From the NCBI GenBank assembly GCA_964386535.1, contig CAYLRY010000010.1:1-64000 (forward strand): DNA of 64,000 nt. The letters run 5' to 3'. Every line of letters begins with the position of its first letter. Position 1 is the first letter of the stretch. This DNA comes from CAYLRY01 sp964386535 (lineage in GTDB: Bacteria; Chloroflexota; Dehalococcoidia; Dehalococcoidales; UBA3254). The translations under genes were made by a program, and so were the position numbers. The notes under the pieces are model-generated. The model did not search any database and was not told the origin of the DNA. It worked only from the letters and a program-made list of their open reading frames with translations. Below are positions 18,658-27,969 of this stretch, piece by piece.

Positions 18658-19404
18658 TTAAAGGCTGGAAGCTCCGCCGTCAATGATGACAGCGCTGCCG
18701 GTCATAAAATCAGACTCAGGAGAGGCCAGGTAAACCACCAGGGCAGCTATTTCCTCCGGTTTGCCCAGCCTGCCTTTAGGCGTGGTCTTTAACGATCTTT
18801 CCTTTATCGAATCCGGTATGGCCCCTGAATCGATAGGTCCGGGGCAGATGGCGTTTACATTAATACCAAAATTAGCCAGCTCTACCGCCATGGCTTGCGA
18901 CAGGGCTTTCATACCCCCCTTGGAGGCAGTGTAAGCTGCCATCAAAGGAGCGCTGCCGCCTCCGCTGCCTCCTGAAGATACCGAGGCAATATTAATAATT
19001 CTTCCCCAATTGTTTTTTATCATATTCCTGGTTACTGCCTGCGAACACAGGAATGCCCCCTTAAGGTTTACATCAAGCGTACGGTCCCATTCTTCTTCAG
19101 GCATGCGCCAGAAAGGTCCGATGTGGCTGTACATGGCATTATTAACCAGGATATCAATTTTCCCGTACTCTTCAATAGCAGTCATTACCAGTGCCTGTAC
19201 CTCAGCCTTAAGCGAGACATCGCATTTCACCGCCAGAGCCTGCCCTCCCCTGTTTTTTATCTCTTCTACTACCTTCTGGCAATCAGAGTAATCAATATCA
19301 GTGACAACTACGCTGGCGCCTTCAGCAGCCAGGCCCAGAGCGATCGCCCTGCCGATACCCCTGCGGGAACCGGTTACTATTGCAGTCCTGCCGGCAAGTT
19401 TCAT
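18658..19404 (-). CDS. SDR-family dehydrogenase of the acyl-CoA cassette
   Basis: 248 residues. TGSRRGIGRAIALGLAAEG loop, VTDIDYSD after strand 2 (acidic, NAD-type), NNAM in place of NNAG at the end of strand 4, Ser in IASVSSGGS, Tyr-x3-Lys in YTASKGG, and the tail TGSAVIIDGGAS. It follows the copy 2 PF06050 pair by 12 bases. In such gene sets an SDR would oxidise a 3-hydroxyacyl-CoA or hydroxylated ring intermediate, so it may supply or use the dehydratase/reductase product; this is inference. The truncated gene at 15950-16159 is its duplicate. Confidence 0.87.
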   Translation of the reverse strand: MKLAGRTAIVTGSRRGIGRAIALGLAAEGASVVVTDIDYSDCQKVVEEIKNRGGQALAVKCDVSLKAEVQALVMTAIEEYGKIDILVNNAMYSHIGPFWRMPEEEWDRTLDVNLKGAFLCSQAVTRNMIKNNWGRIINIASVSSGGSGGGSAPLMAAYTASKGGMKALSQAMAVELANFGINVNAICPGPIDSGAIPDSIKERSLKTTPKGRLGKPEEIAALVVYLASPESDFMTGSAVIIDGGASSL

Positions 19405-19416
19405 AACTTGTGCTCC

Positions 19417-20673
19417 TTACCTGTCTTCCAAAAGTTCAAAGAATTGCTCCATTTTTTGACGGACTTCATCGGCTGAGGTTACACTGACATCAACCAGGTC
19501 ACAATCAATATTCAAAACAGGTATATCCATCTCATCCAGGGCATCTTTAAAAAACTTGAGCGTAGGCCCCATCTGGCGGCAACCCAGGTGTGTAAAATTG
19601 ACCGCACCGTCTATTTTATATTCTCTGGCAGCCTGGATAACCGGGTTTATGGCACGTTCATCCAGTGGCCCGAAGGTCCTCATGGGAGGACTCATGACCA
19701 ATTTCTGCGCCAGGCTTTCTAGCGGTTTTTCGGGGTTGAGATGCGCTTCGTCTTCCCAACCGCACAGATTGGGATAGCATACTATGGAGGCGCCGTGTTC
19801 CTGGAGGATATTATCTATTTCCCCCTGAAGGTACCAGGGAGGAATCATTAAACCCATCAGGCGAAGGCGCTCAGGCTCTGCAAATCCTTTTCCTGCTGAT
19901 GCTTTGGCTGACAGGTCATTACGCAAATCTTCCAGATACAGGGTAATTTCCCTGGTCCCAGCCGCCATATAATCCACACAGAGGAATTTCAGAAAGTCCT
20001 GAGGGTCAAACGGCGAAGGGGTTCTCTGGCAAAGCCGGTTTATCTGCCGGATTAAATCCAGTTGACGATCTGTCTCAGCCAGGTTTTGAGACAGCTTGTC
20101 CCAGTTCATTTTATGTCCGGACACCTGTTCCAGGAAATCAATCACAGCGCTTAGCTCGCGCATAAGGTATTGCTTTCCAGCCTTATTCTGATGGAAAGGA
20201 TAATCGAAGATAAAGCCCGGGCAATGATTGTATTCCATGGTAAACTCACCGGTCTTAATACCGTTGTCGCAGACCAGGTTGGAACAGACCACTGCATTGG
20301 CCGGTGGCAAAGACCCTAAACTTAAAGCCCCACTGACTAACCGGTGCCCGGAGCATATCTCAGAGGCCAGTCCTAATTCAGAAGCCCTGGCCAGAACATC
20401 GCTGGTACTGATTCCAAACAGGCTCATCATATAGCCTGTAAATTCAAGATGCATGGGCAATATATCCATGGCATGGAATATTTCTACCGGGAAGAATATG
20501 GTGTGAGCAACCACAAAACCGCCGTTCCGGCTGGCTTCTCTTAAATTCGAATAATAATCGTGAATCATCTGGTAATAATGTGTATGACTCTGATTCCGGT
20601 AAAACCGGGTGAGGAATTTCATGCTTTTAATAAGCTGGTTGATTTTATCGCTGCCTGTTTGTGCGCCTATCAT
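19417..20673 (-). CDS. 2-hydroxyacyl-CoA dehydratase / benzoyl-CoA-reductase-type subunit (PF06050), copy 2 B
   Basis: 418 residues, paralogue of 16190-17437 along its length: HTIFFPVEIFHAMDILPMHL against HTIFIPTELLFAMDIVPMYL; the Cys-containing SEICSGHRL, SNLVCDNG and HLGCRQMG; and NIDCDLVDVSVTSADEVRQK at the C-terminus. The CRQTC of copy 1 is CRQMG here, so one cysteine is not conserved between the copies. It starts next to the stop of copy 2 A and is clearly in one operon with it and the following SDR. The two copies are diverged rather than identical, suggesting different substrates. Confidence 0.85.
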   Translation of the reverse strand: MIGAQTGSDKINQLIKSMKFLTRFYRNQSHTHYYQMIHDYYSNLREASRNGGFVVAHTIFFPVEIFHAMDILPMHLEFTGYMMSLFGISTSDVLARASELGLASEICSGHRLVSGALSLGSLPPANAVVCSNLVCDNGIKTGEFTMEYNHCPGFIFDYPFHQNKAGKQYLMRELSAVIDFLEQVSGHKMNWDKLSQNLAETDRQLDLIRQINRLCQRTPSPFDPQDFLKFLCVDYMAAGTREITLYLEDLRNDLSAKASAGKGFAEPERLRLMGLMIPPWYLQGEIDNILQEHGASIVCYPNLCGWEDEAHLNPEKPLESLAQKLVMSPPMRTFGPLDERAINPVIQAAREYKIDGAVNFTHLGCRQMGPTLKFFKDALDEMDIPVLNIDCDLVDVSVTSADEVRQKMEQFFELLEDR

Positions 20674-20674
20674 C

Positions 20675-21874
20675 TCATCCTACCTCTGCCTGAGATCTGT
20701 TGCAGTTTGCCTGTATCATCTCCAGAAAAGCCTGCACCCTGGTTTGAATCTGTCCTGATCCCGAAGTACCGTACTCAATATCAAGTGCCAGAACCGGTAT
20801 GTTCAAGGCCTTTAACCTTTCTTTGAGTAATGGTAAATCGTGAGCATATGGTACGCAATAGCGGATATTTTCGCTGACAACCCCATCCACATGATAATCT
20901 CTTATCAGATCCAGAATTCGCTCAAAACGTTCGGTGGAAGGGAACATGCGGGCGCAGGGAAAATTGGTTAAATACCGCCTAGCAATAGCTTTCAAAGGAG
21001 GTTCTGACCTTTCAATAACCACAGGATCAGCAAAGTAACGTACACTGGTACACAGCTCATCAGTCACCACCAGGCTACTCTGGTCTTCGATAGACTTGAT
21101 AAAGGCAGGGTTGTTCAATACGCTCCCGATAACCATGATACGCGCTTTCCCCTGATGTTTAATATCTGTCTTTTCCAGCTCTTTCAAGAGTTCTTCCAGC
21201 AAGGAATTAAAAATTTCTTTGGGCATGCGGAAGCTGGCATTGAGGATTTCCAGGGTTTCGGCTCCGGTAACCGGCGGTTTCGGCCGTTTTCTCAATTCAT
21301 ATAGTTTTCTAAGAAGTTCACGTGATTTGTTATAGAGGATGACTGAATTACGCAGAGCATCGTCAGAAATGGTGGTTTTAAGATATGTTTCCAGATTGTT
21401 CTTTAAATCTAATACTTCCTGATAATACAGCTCCATACTCGATTCATTAAATTTCCTGGGTACGGAAATTATCTGAGAAAAAGGGGTTTTAATGTAACAG
21501 CGCCAGTGGTCGTAAAGCCGCCGGGCGCCGTCACAGGTTGAACCTGCTATGATACCATCCAGTAAATGATACATTCCACGGAAACCCATCTGGAAACAAC
21601 TGCGGGAAAAAGAACAACTGACAATGTACAGGTAAGCATTTGCATCATCCAGTTCCGATTCCTGCTGGTAACCGGTAATCCTCACCGGTAAAGCCCCTGC
21701 AGCATGAATTAGCTCTTCAGGAACATATGTGCAAAGCCAGCCGAATAACTTCTTACCATCGTTCTTATGCTTCTTGATCATGGCAGTTTCAGGAAAGGTA
21801 TTATTGACTTCCCGGAAACGTTCCAGTATTTCTGAAACCCCTGTGACAGCACTATTAGTCATGATTTGTTCCAT
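20675..21874 (-). CDS. 2-hydroxyacyl-CoA dehydratase / benzoyl-CoA-reductase-type subunit (PF06050), copy 2 A
   Basis: 399 residues. LCTYVPEELIHAAGALPVRI matches copy 1 A. Cluster-type cysteines appear in YIVSCSFSRSCFQMG, IAGSTCDGARR and NIRYCVP. The C-terminal block is ALDIEYGTSGSGQIQTRVQA. The order of cysteines (CSFSRSC) is the same as in copy 1 A (CSFIRNC). It is the first gene of the minus-strand series and lies behind the ACCTAG operator array (21895-21932), so it is the likely regulated entry point of the whole cassette. The start is 21874 or the second ATG 12 bases in; neither has a strong ribosome binding site. Confidence 0.86.
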   Translation of the reverse strand: MEQIMTNSAVTGVSEILERFREVNNTFPETAMIKKHKNDGKKLFGWLCTYVPEELIHAAGALPVRITGYQQESELDDANAYLYIVSCSFSRSCFQMGFRGMYHLLDGIIAGSTCDGARRLYDHWRCYIKTPFSQIISVPRKFNESSMELYYQEVLDLKNNLETYLKTTISDDALRNSVILYNKSRELLRKLYELRKRPKPPVTGAETLEILNASFRMPKEIFNSLLEELLKELEKTDIKHQGKARIMVIGSVLNNPAFIKSIEDQSSLVVTDELCTSVRYFADPVVIERSEPPLKAIARRYLTNFPCARMFPSTERFERILDLIRDYHVDGVVSENIRYCVPYAHDLPLLKERLKALNIPVLALDIEYGTSGSGQIQTRVQAFLEMIQANCNRSQAEVG

Positions 21875-21894
21875 CCCGGCAGAAATATCTGTTT

Positions 21895-21932
21895 ATACCT
21901 AGGTTTTCTATGTACCTAGAGAACCTAGGTAT
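21895..21932. promoter_or_regulatory. Palindromic operator array in front of the cassette
   Basis: ATACCTAGGTT (21895-21905) and AACCTAGGTAT (21922-21932) are perfect inverted copies of each other. Each contains the self-complementary octamer ACCTAGGT (21897-21904 and 21923-21930). A third half-site ACCTAG lies between them at 21914-21919. Spacing is 17 and 9 bases. The array lies 21 bases before the copy 2 A start, in the space shared with the divergent formyltransferase gene. This is the layout of a binding site for a dimeric repressor or activator; no regulator gene adjoins it. Confidence 0.65.
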
Positions 21933-22077
21933 CATGGTCTAAAAATATAACACCCCCTGCTTTCTTTGTCAATACCAGGAAAGGTAAATACAAGCTTAAG
22001 CTGCAAGGTGAAGTCGCCTGTGTTATTATATGTTTATGAAACGATTGATATATGACCCTTCTAAGTCCGGAGAAAAA

Positions 22078-22962
22078 ATGAATATCGTCTGTTTTATTTC
22101 CGGATCCGGCACTAATTACCGTGAAATCGTAAACCGCAATCCACATCATAACTATCTGGTCTTTACCAACCGGCCCGGCTGTAGCGGTACAGCTATCGCC
22201 AGAGCTAATAAACATCCGGTTATCGAACTCAGCCATATCCCCTACCTCAAAGAAGCCCGCCAGAGGTACGGAGCCGGCAATATTCCTCGAAATGCGCCTG
22301 AACGGTTGGCCTTTGAACAGGATGCAGTTAGACTAATTGAGAATCAACTGGGAAAAGAGCCTGACTTAATCTGCCTGGCCGGATATAACCAGTGGAATAC
22401 CGACTGGTTTGTTGATCACTATTTTCCAAGGATCTTAAATGTGCATCCCGGAGATACCACTAAAGATTATGACGGTCTTCACTGGATTCCCGCGGCCAAA
22501 GCCATATTAGCCGGCGATGATGGTCTGCGGTCAACACTTTTTATTGTCGATAAAAGCTTTGATAAAGGGCCTGTACTGGTTCAATCCATCCCTCTTAATA
22601 TCTCACGTACTTTAAGCCGGCTTGAAGAGGCCGGTAGTGAAGGTCTGCTGGAAGGATTGCTTCAGATAAAAGAGTTTGCCCGGAAACAATCTATTTATAC
22701 TTATCCGGATTTCAAAAATAGGGCTGGAGAGAGCCTCGTGAAAATATTAGAGATGGTCTGCACCAGGCTTCAGGATGAACTTAAGATAGAGGGTGACTGG
22801 AAAATTTTCCCCTTTGCTGTCCATGACCTGATTTCGCGTGGCCGTATTGCTATCGAAGGCCGGTCTGTATTTGTGGATGGGAAAGAGTTGCCTGAATACG
22901 GGTACAGACTGGATGAGGTATTAATTGATCATAACAATGGAATAGACCGCCGCAAGGATTGA
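22078..22962 (+). CDS. Formyltransferase-like protein (PurN family fold)
   Basis: About 294 residues from the ATG at 22078 (an in-frame ATG at 22030 would lie closer to the operator and lacks a site; GGAG precedes 22078). NIVCFISGSGTNYREIV resembles the N-terminal loop of phosphoribosylglycinamide formyltransferase. The catalytic Asn-x-His is seen in ILNVHPGDTTKDYDG, and an Asp in VDKSFDKGPVLVQS fits the third catalytic residue. It is longer than PurN by a C-terminal extension of about 90 residues and the insertions differ, so I call only the fold; the formyl acceptor could be something other than GAR. It is divergent from the PF06050 cassette and its 3' end overlaps the CPBP gene by 42 bases on opposite strands. 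Confidence 0.75.
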   Translation: MNIVCFISGSGTNYREIVNRNPHHNYLVFTNRPGCSGTAIARANKHPVIELSHIPYLKEARQRYGAGNIPRNAPERLAFEQDAVRLIENQLGKEPDLICLAGYNQWNTDWFVDHYFPRILNVHPGDTTKDYDGLHWIPAAKAILAGDDGLRSTLFIVDKSFDKGPVLVQSIPLNISRTLSRLEEAGSEGLLEGLLQIKEFARKQSIYTYPDFKNRAGESLVKILEMVCTRLQDELKIEGDWKIFPFAVHDLISRGRIAIEGRSVFVDGKELPEYGYRLDEVLIDHNNGIDRRKD

Positions 22963-23577
22963 GGCGTCAGCCGCCAGATGTGAAGCTGTAGAAGCCAGGA
23001 GCCCTCCATTCAGCCGGTTGACCTGCCTCCAGGCCCAGGCGCCGGAGAAAAGAATTATAAAGATAACAATCAGCCAGATAATATCAACTTTCCCGGCCAG
23101 AATCAACAAATGATAGCCTGCAAACAGAAAATCGTGGCTGATTAACTGCTTCGAGTCACTACCTAAATAACCCCTCCAGTACCACTCTTCAAGCCAGGGA
23201 TTGACCAAAACCAGATAAGGTATCAGGATAAGCCAGGTATTTGCATTTACGCCAATTTTTTGCAGAGCAGCATTCAGATCAATGGACGTAGAGATAAAAG
23301 GCCATAAGAAATATAAAAGTGCTCCTCCGAGCGACCCCGCAATTGCTGTAAAAACCGGGACTCTATAATCCTGGCTATTAAAGAAAAGCTTAATAGTAAC
23401 ACATGATCCAGATGAAGCCAGAATCAGTGCCATCCCCATGTGATAGCCCAATATCGCAGTCCAGGCGTTATGGAAAACCAGTACTCCGATACCGACAGTA
23501 ATATAAGGCACTGTAGGAGCCAGAATATGTATCCAATTTCGCACGGGGCTGGCTTCGATTTGCGAATATCTCAGCAT
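22921..23577 (-). CDS. CPBP family intramembrane metalloprotease
   Basis: 218 residues, mostly hydrophobic with about six membrane segments. PWLEEWYWRGYL carries the EExxxR motif, followed by a His in FAGYHLLIL and a further His-Ala-Asp region in ASHLAADASIL; these are the CPBP (Abi/Rce1-like) motifs for zinc binding within the membrane. Members cleave prenylated or other membrane-associated peptides, or act in immunity to bacteriocins. The gene lies 6 bases downstream of the activase on the same strand and may share its transcript, but a functional link is not evident. Confidence 0.8.
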   Translation of the reverse strand: MLRYSQIEASPVRNWIHILAPTVPYITVGIGVLVFHNAWTAILGYHMGMALILASSGSCVTIKLFFNSQDYRVPVFTAIAGSLGGALLYFLWPFISTSIDLNAALQKIGVNANTWLILIPYLVLVNPWLEEWYWRGYLGSDSKQLISHDFLFAGYHLLILAGKVDIIWLIVIFIILFSGAWAWRQVNRLNGGLLASTASHLAADASILAAVYSIVMIN

Positions 23578-23583
23578 ATAATG

Positions 23584-26500
23584 CTAGCTGTTTTTTCTAT
23601 AGAATTTAACCAGTTCGGCAAACTCGCTGATCTTGATGGAGTTATTAGTTTCAGGGAAACCGTCATAGGTCAGATTTATCCAGGGCTTCTCAAAATCAGC
23701 ACTGAATTTCTCCGCCATGGCGGCCACAATACCGCCGGGCATACAACCATGTGGCATCACTGAGATTACGCCGGAGAATTCCGGGTTCTCCAGCCAGTCA
23801 ATTCCGCTGCCAATGCTGAGCACTGCTTCACTGCCGCATCTGGGTGATAGATATTGCCGGGATAAATTCAACAATTCCTCTGTTGAAGGTTCAGGTTCAG
23901 GTATCATTGATCGAAACTGGCGGTCAATACTCCGTTCGTCCTGTTTTTGTATTCGCTTTTTAATATAGCTATATACAATCTTCTTTATTTTACGGTCTTT
24001 AACAGCGTCTTCCAGGTTGCGGAATGCCGTATAATTCAACCATTCCGACACCGGTGAAACTACCACTTCCAATCCCTCTGCTTCACAATTTTTCACCAGG
24101 TCTTTATTGCTGAAACGGTTGGAGCGTAAATAAATCTCACCATTTATGCCTACACGAGGCCGGCGCTCCAGTGTGGTGTCCAGCAGACCCTGATATTCAG
24201 CATTTGCCTCTTCCAGAATATCATTGTATTCCAGCTTACCTCGTACTCTATCCGCTATCTTTTTCAGGTAAATATCAAAAAGCTTGTCTGCGCTTCCCTT
24301 CTCTTTTTCATAAGGCCGCACACGCCAGAGCAATTTCTGCAGGTTATCTACAGCCACAATTCCCTTCCAGGCCAGCCTCTCAAAGCCAGAACCAAGACCG
24401 ATGTCACGGTAAGCATTGTTGGATACCGTAGTGCGTATCGGCAGGTCAAAACCCAGCTCTTTTAAAATTCGGATCTGCTCAATGGCATACTTACCCAGGC
24501 GGCAAGGGCCATAAGATCCGGTCATGAATCCTTCAACATTCTTCGAATTATGACCGTTCTCATAGTAAAACCGCATGAAGTCGCCCAGTGTCACACGGTA
24601 TGGCAGACATTCTGTGCCTGAGGTTACGCGGTTGCTGTAAAGGATATTGCGCTCGTCCGGTTCCGGCAAAGAAATGGCCTGAACCCCGAAGGCCTCCATG
24701 GCTGCGGCAATTATATCTGCATGAGGCGCCATGCGCGGTATTATCAGGGTCTTGCCTGTACTGACCATAGACGTGGTACCGCGGTAAATATCCCTGTAAG
24801 CTATCCCTGTTTTAGTCGACCGGGAATATTCCTGGATGGTATCCACAAAAGCTTCCAGGCGCGTAACCAGACCGGCTTCTGCAGCATGTTCATCAATTTC
24901 TAATTGCCCCATGGGCTTGCCGCCCATCACATCTTCCAATTCCTTCAAGATAAAAGAGTTTGGCCCACAGCCGAAATTGGTTAATGCCAGTCCATATAAC
25001 TGCGCGTCATGAGCCACTATATCCGCTCCGGCCAGAAGCCGGCTTTCATAAGACCAGTAAGGACGGTCTGAATATTTTCGAGGATCCACGGAGTTTAAAG
25101 GGAGAACATCTAATGGTATCGGCTCGACTCCCAATTGTGTTAGCTTTTCCGCAATTCCCAGGTTAGCCCCCGAGTCCTGAGACATATAGGAACGCGCCAG
25201 AATTACCACACCAAGCAGTTTATTTTCTCGCAATTGCTTAAAAAGCCTCTCGCCCATTTCCAGACGGTCTATCTCAAACCGGCGCTGTGAGCTAATGCCG
25301 GCCAGAGCTGCCTGGCGGCCTTTCTCCCGGTTAAAGCCCAAACTGATAGCCGTTTCTGTCAGGTTTTTGATAACATCTTCATCACCCAGGCTGAAATCTA
25401 TAATGGGAATCAGCAGGCGCTTCTCCAGTCCCAGGACCTGGCGTACAATGTAGGGGGAAGCCTGAACCAGCGGGCAGGCGTACTTTTGGTTCTCCTGACC
25501 TTCTTTCCTGCCTAAACGGATTGCGCAGGGGAATAAAATAAAATCAGTATCTTTCAGCGAAGCAGTATGACCGTGCAGCAATTTTATGGGGAAACAGCTA
25601 TCCGTATAAGCCAGTTCAACAGACTTCTCCACGATATCTTTACTGGTTTTACCGGTAAGGACAACTTTAACCCCCAGTGAGTTCAAGAAACCGATAAACA
25701 GAGGGGCGTAGTCATATATCATTAATGCCCGGGGTATGCCCACCCTGGGACCACTGCCCGAATCTTCATGTAGTTCTCTAAAAAGCAGCTTTTCACGCGC
25801 ATCAAACCAGGTCTCTCTCCTGGCCTGTCTTAAAGTGCTGTCATACTTATCGCAACGGCTGCCATAAAAAGTAGGCTTTTGATGCGGTACCTTCATCTGG
25901 GTAATGGAGCAATTGTTATCACAACCCTGACAGGTAAAGCTGCTTAAATTACACTCCGCATCAATTACCTGCCTGAATCCTTTAAACTGTGATTTTTGCC
26001 CTCTCATGGATTCTCTGGCCAGCAGCGCAGCTCCGATAGCTCCGCTGACTTCGCGGTGTTCCGCAACCTGAAGTACTTTCTCCGGTAATTGCTGCTGAAA
26101 CGCCGAGACTACTGCTTTATTATAAAAGACTGCGCCGGTTAAGATTACTTTTTTCCCCAGTTTGCGGCTGCCGACTACTTTAGATAAATAGTTTTTAGCA
26201 ATCGAATTAGCCAGGCTGGCTGTGATTACTTCCTGTGAGACTCCTTCGCGCTGTGCTGAAGGGACTGCCTGCCCCATGAAGGCAGCGCAGCGAGTACCCA
26301 GATCAATGGTATGTTTAGCTTTCAATGCCAGATTGGCAAAATCACCGTTCTTGACAGAAATCCCCATCATTTCCGCCATCTCGTCTATAAAGCTGCCTGT
26401 ACCGGCTGCACAGGCCTTATTCATCTGGTAATCCACCACCACTCCATTACGTTTGATGACCAGCTTGGAGTCCTGGCCGCCTATCTCGATAACATCAGCT

Positions 26501-27702
26501 TCCGGATCGATTTCAGCCGCAGCGCGAGTCTGGGCGGTTATCTCGTTCTTAATCAAATCAGCTCCGATCAAACTGCCGATCAGGTAGCGGCCTGAACCGG
26601 TAACTCCGGCTCCAGCTATGGTTATGTTTAAAGCCCCCTCAGAAATCAGGTTAGCAAAAACCTGTTTTACAGCATCTACCGGTCGACCGGCGGTCATTAA
26701 ATAATTTTTTGCCAGTATCTTAGTTCCGCCGGCATCCATGATTACCGCCTTGGTGGAGGTGGAGCCTACATCTACCCCCAGATAGCCAGGTGTAGGTGTT
26801 GTGATCTTCTTATCCAGGGCATTACCGGGTAAAAGCATATCCTGAAGTGGGGGCATTTCATAATAACGCTGACCAGCCTCATTTTCTGGAAGTAATCTGA
26901 CTTGAGAAGTCTTATCTCTGGAAAGCAGCGCCGCACCCAGAGCTTCGGTAAATAAGAAATTTTCGGGTATTGTTACCTGTACCTGATGACCGTTACGGGC
27001 AGAAATCATTTCATTCAGGCTTTTTTCTATAGCCCTGTTAGCCGCCACTCCTCCAACAAAATAGATCGGCTCGGCAAATAAACCCTTTTTTAAAGCAATT
27101 ACCATACGTGCAATGCTTTCACTGAGACCGCAAAGCATGGCTTCTACTGAGACCCCTTTTTGTTGCAGGTGAATCAGATCACTCTTGGCAAAGACGCTGC
27201 ACCGGGCGGCAATCCTGGGTGGTTTTCCCTTGAAACTCGCCGCCAGGCTGGCAAAGTCCTCTATTTTAATTCCCAGACGGTAAGCCTGCTGTTCCAGGAA
27301 CCTGCCGGTACCGGCAGCACATAAAGGATTGGAAACCACCTTCCAGGGCTTTTTTAAGCCATCTTCCAGTTCTATTACCAGCGAACTCTGCCCTCCGATT
27401 TGAATAATAGTCCGCACGTCAGGGTATTCCTGCAGGAGTCCTGAGGCAATAGCCAGTGAACTGCTATATTCAGGCCAGTGGAAATCACGGGGAATGATAG
27501 CTTTGCCGGCGCCGGTCACTCCGGTTCCGGTAATAGAGGCTAAGCTTATTTTACGGCCTAAATCACTGAGAAGTGAGTTAACAGTCTCTCTGGGACTGGA
27601 AATTATTTTTTGGTGATTAAGGTGGATGACTGTGCCAGCCTCTGCAACCAGGGCTGTCTTAACATTGATAGAACCTATGTCTATTCCCAGGAAATATTTC
27701 AT
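23584..27702 (-). CDS. Acyl-CoA dehydratase activase with two ASKHA domains and DUF2229
   Basis: 1372 residues. Two BcrAD/BadFG ATPase domains lie in tandem: the first opens with GIDIGSINVKTALV (about 4-17), the second with GVDVGSTSTKAVIM (about 303-316). Each keeps both cysteines that hold the subunit-bridging [4Fe-4S] cluster in HgdC-type activases: NPLCAAGTGRFLEQ and AARCSVFAKSD in the first; NKACAAGTGSFIDE and TRCAAFMGQ in the second. Near residue 598 comes a Cys-rich CQGCDNNC motif, then a long DUF2229 region with YGPCRLGKY near residue 1085. A single chain may supply the dimer that is usually made from two separate activases. It couples ATP hydrolysis to low-potential electron transfer to the PF06050 enzymes. 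It is separate from the cassettes but the only activase in the window. Confidence 0.9.
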   Translation of the reverse strand: MKYFLGIDIGSINVKTALVAEAGTVIHLNHQKIISSPRETVNSLLSDLGRKISLASITGTGVTGAGKAIIPRDFHWPEYSSSLAIASGLLQEYPDVRTIIQIGGQSSLVIELEDGLKKPWKVVSNPLCAAGTGRFLEQQAYRLGIKIEDFASLAASFKGKPPRIAARCSVFAKSDLIHLQQKGVSVEAMLCGLSESIARMVIALKKGLFAEPIYFVGGVAANRAIEKSLNEMISARNGHQVQVTIPENFLFTEALGAALLSRDKTSQVRLLPENEAGQRYYEMPPLQDMLLPGNALDKKITTPTPGYLGVDVGSTSTKAVIMDAGGTKILAKNYLMTAGRPVDAVKQVFANLISEGALNITIAGAGVTGSGRYLIGSLIGADLIKNEITAQTRAAAEIDPEADVIEIGGQDSKLVIKRNGVVVDYQMNKACAAGTGSFIDEMAEMMGISVKNGDFANLALKAKHTIDLGTRCAAFMGQAVPSAQREGVSQEVITASLANSIAKNYLSKVVGSRKLGKKVILTGAVFYNKAVVSAFQQQLPEKVLQVAEHREVSGAIGAALLARESMRGQKSQFKGFRQVIDAECNLSSFTCQGCDNNCSITQMKVPHQKPTFYGSRCDKYDSTLRQARRETWFDAREKLLFRELHEDSGSGPRVGIPRALMIYDYAPLFIGFLNSLGVKVVLTGKTSKDIVEKSVELAYTDSCFPIKLLHGHTASLKDTDFILFPCAIRLGRKEGQENQKYACPLVQASPYIVRQVLGLEKRLLIPIIDFSLGDEDVIKNLTETAISLGFNREKGRQAALAGISSQRRFEIDRLEMGERLFKQLRENKLLGVVILARSYMSQDSGANLGIAEKLTQLGVEPIPLDVLPLNSVDPRKYSDRPYWSYESRLLAGADIVAHDAQLYGLALTNFGCGPNSFILKELEDVMGGKPMGQLEIDEHAAEAGLVTRLEAFVDTIQEYSRSTKTGIAYRDIYRGTTSMVSTGKTLIIPRMAPHADIIAAAMEAFGVQAISLPEPDERNILYSNRVTSGTECLPYRVTLGDFMRFYYENGHNSKNVEGFMTGSYGPCRLGKYAIEQIRILKELGFDLPIRTTVSNNAYRDIGLGSGFERLAWKGIVAVDNLQKLLWRVRPYEKEKGSADKLFDIYLKKIADRVRGKLEYNDILEEANAEYQGLLDTTLERRPRVGINGEIYLRSNRFSNKDLVKNCEAEGLEVVVSPVSEWLNYTAFRNLEDAVKDRKIKKIVYSYIKKRIQKQDERSIDRQFRSMIPEPEPSTEELLNLSRQYLSPRCGSEAVLSIGSGIDWLENPEFSGVISVMPHGCMPGGIVAAMAEKFSADFEKPWINLTYDGFPETNNSIKISEFAELVKFYRKNS

Positions 27703-27935
27703 AGTCTGATTTGAATTATAACAGAAACAAATGCTGGTTAAAATGTAAAGACTTTAACTCTTGATATTCCATCCTGTACTCGGTTAATCATGAATTATTT
27801 CAGGAAGGCTACTGGGACTGATTACTAGCAGTTAAAATTAAACACCTGCTACTTGAACCTTACAGAGACTTTTACGTGCCGGCTTGTGACGCCATGATAC
27901 TAACCCCCGCCTTTTTCCTGACATTTATTCCAATT

Positions 27936-27963
27936 TTGTTGTCGCTGTCAGACATGTTATAAT
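27936..27963 (+). promoter_or_regulatory. Sigma-70-type promoter of the NuoEFG-like operon
   Basis: TTGTTG (27936-27941) and TATAAT (27958-27963) are separated by 16 bases. A start near 27970 gives a leader of about 250 bases before the NuoE-like gene. The -10 is perfect and the -35 is a two-mismatch version of TTGACA. Confidence 0.6.
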
Positions 27964-27969
27964 ACACTG

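Noticed and set aside
16190..21874. True benzoyl-CoA reductase (BcrCBAD) genes
   Set aside because: The subunits belong to the wider PF06050 family and there is no separate BcrA/BcrD pair or ferredoxin; 2-hydroxyacyl-CoA dehydratase and other reductases fit as well, so no specific enzyme is claimed.
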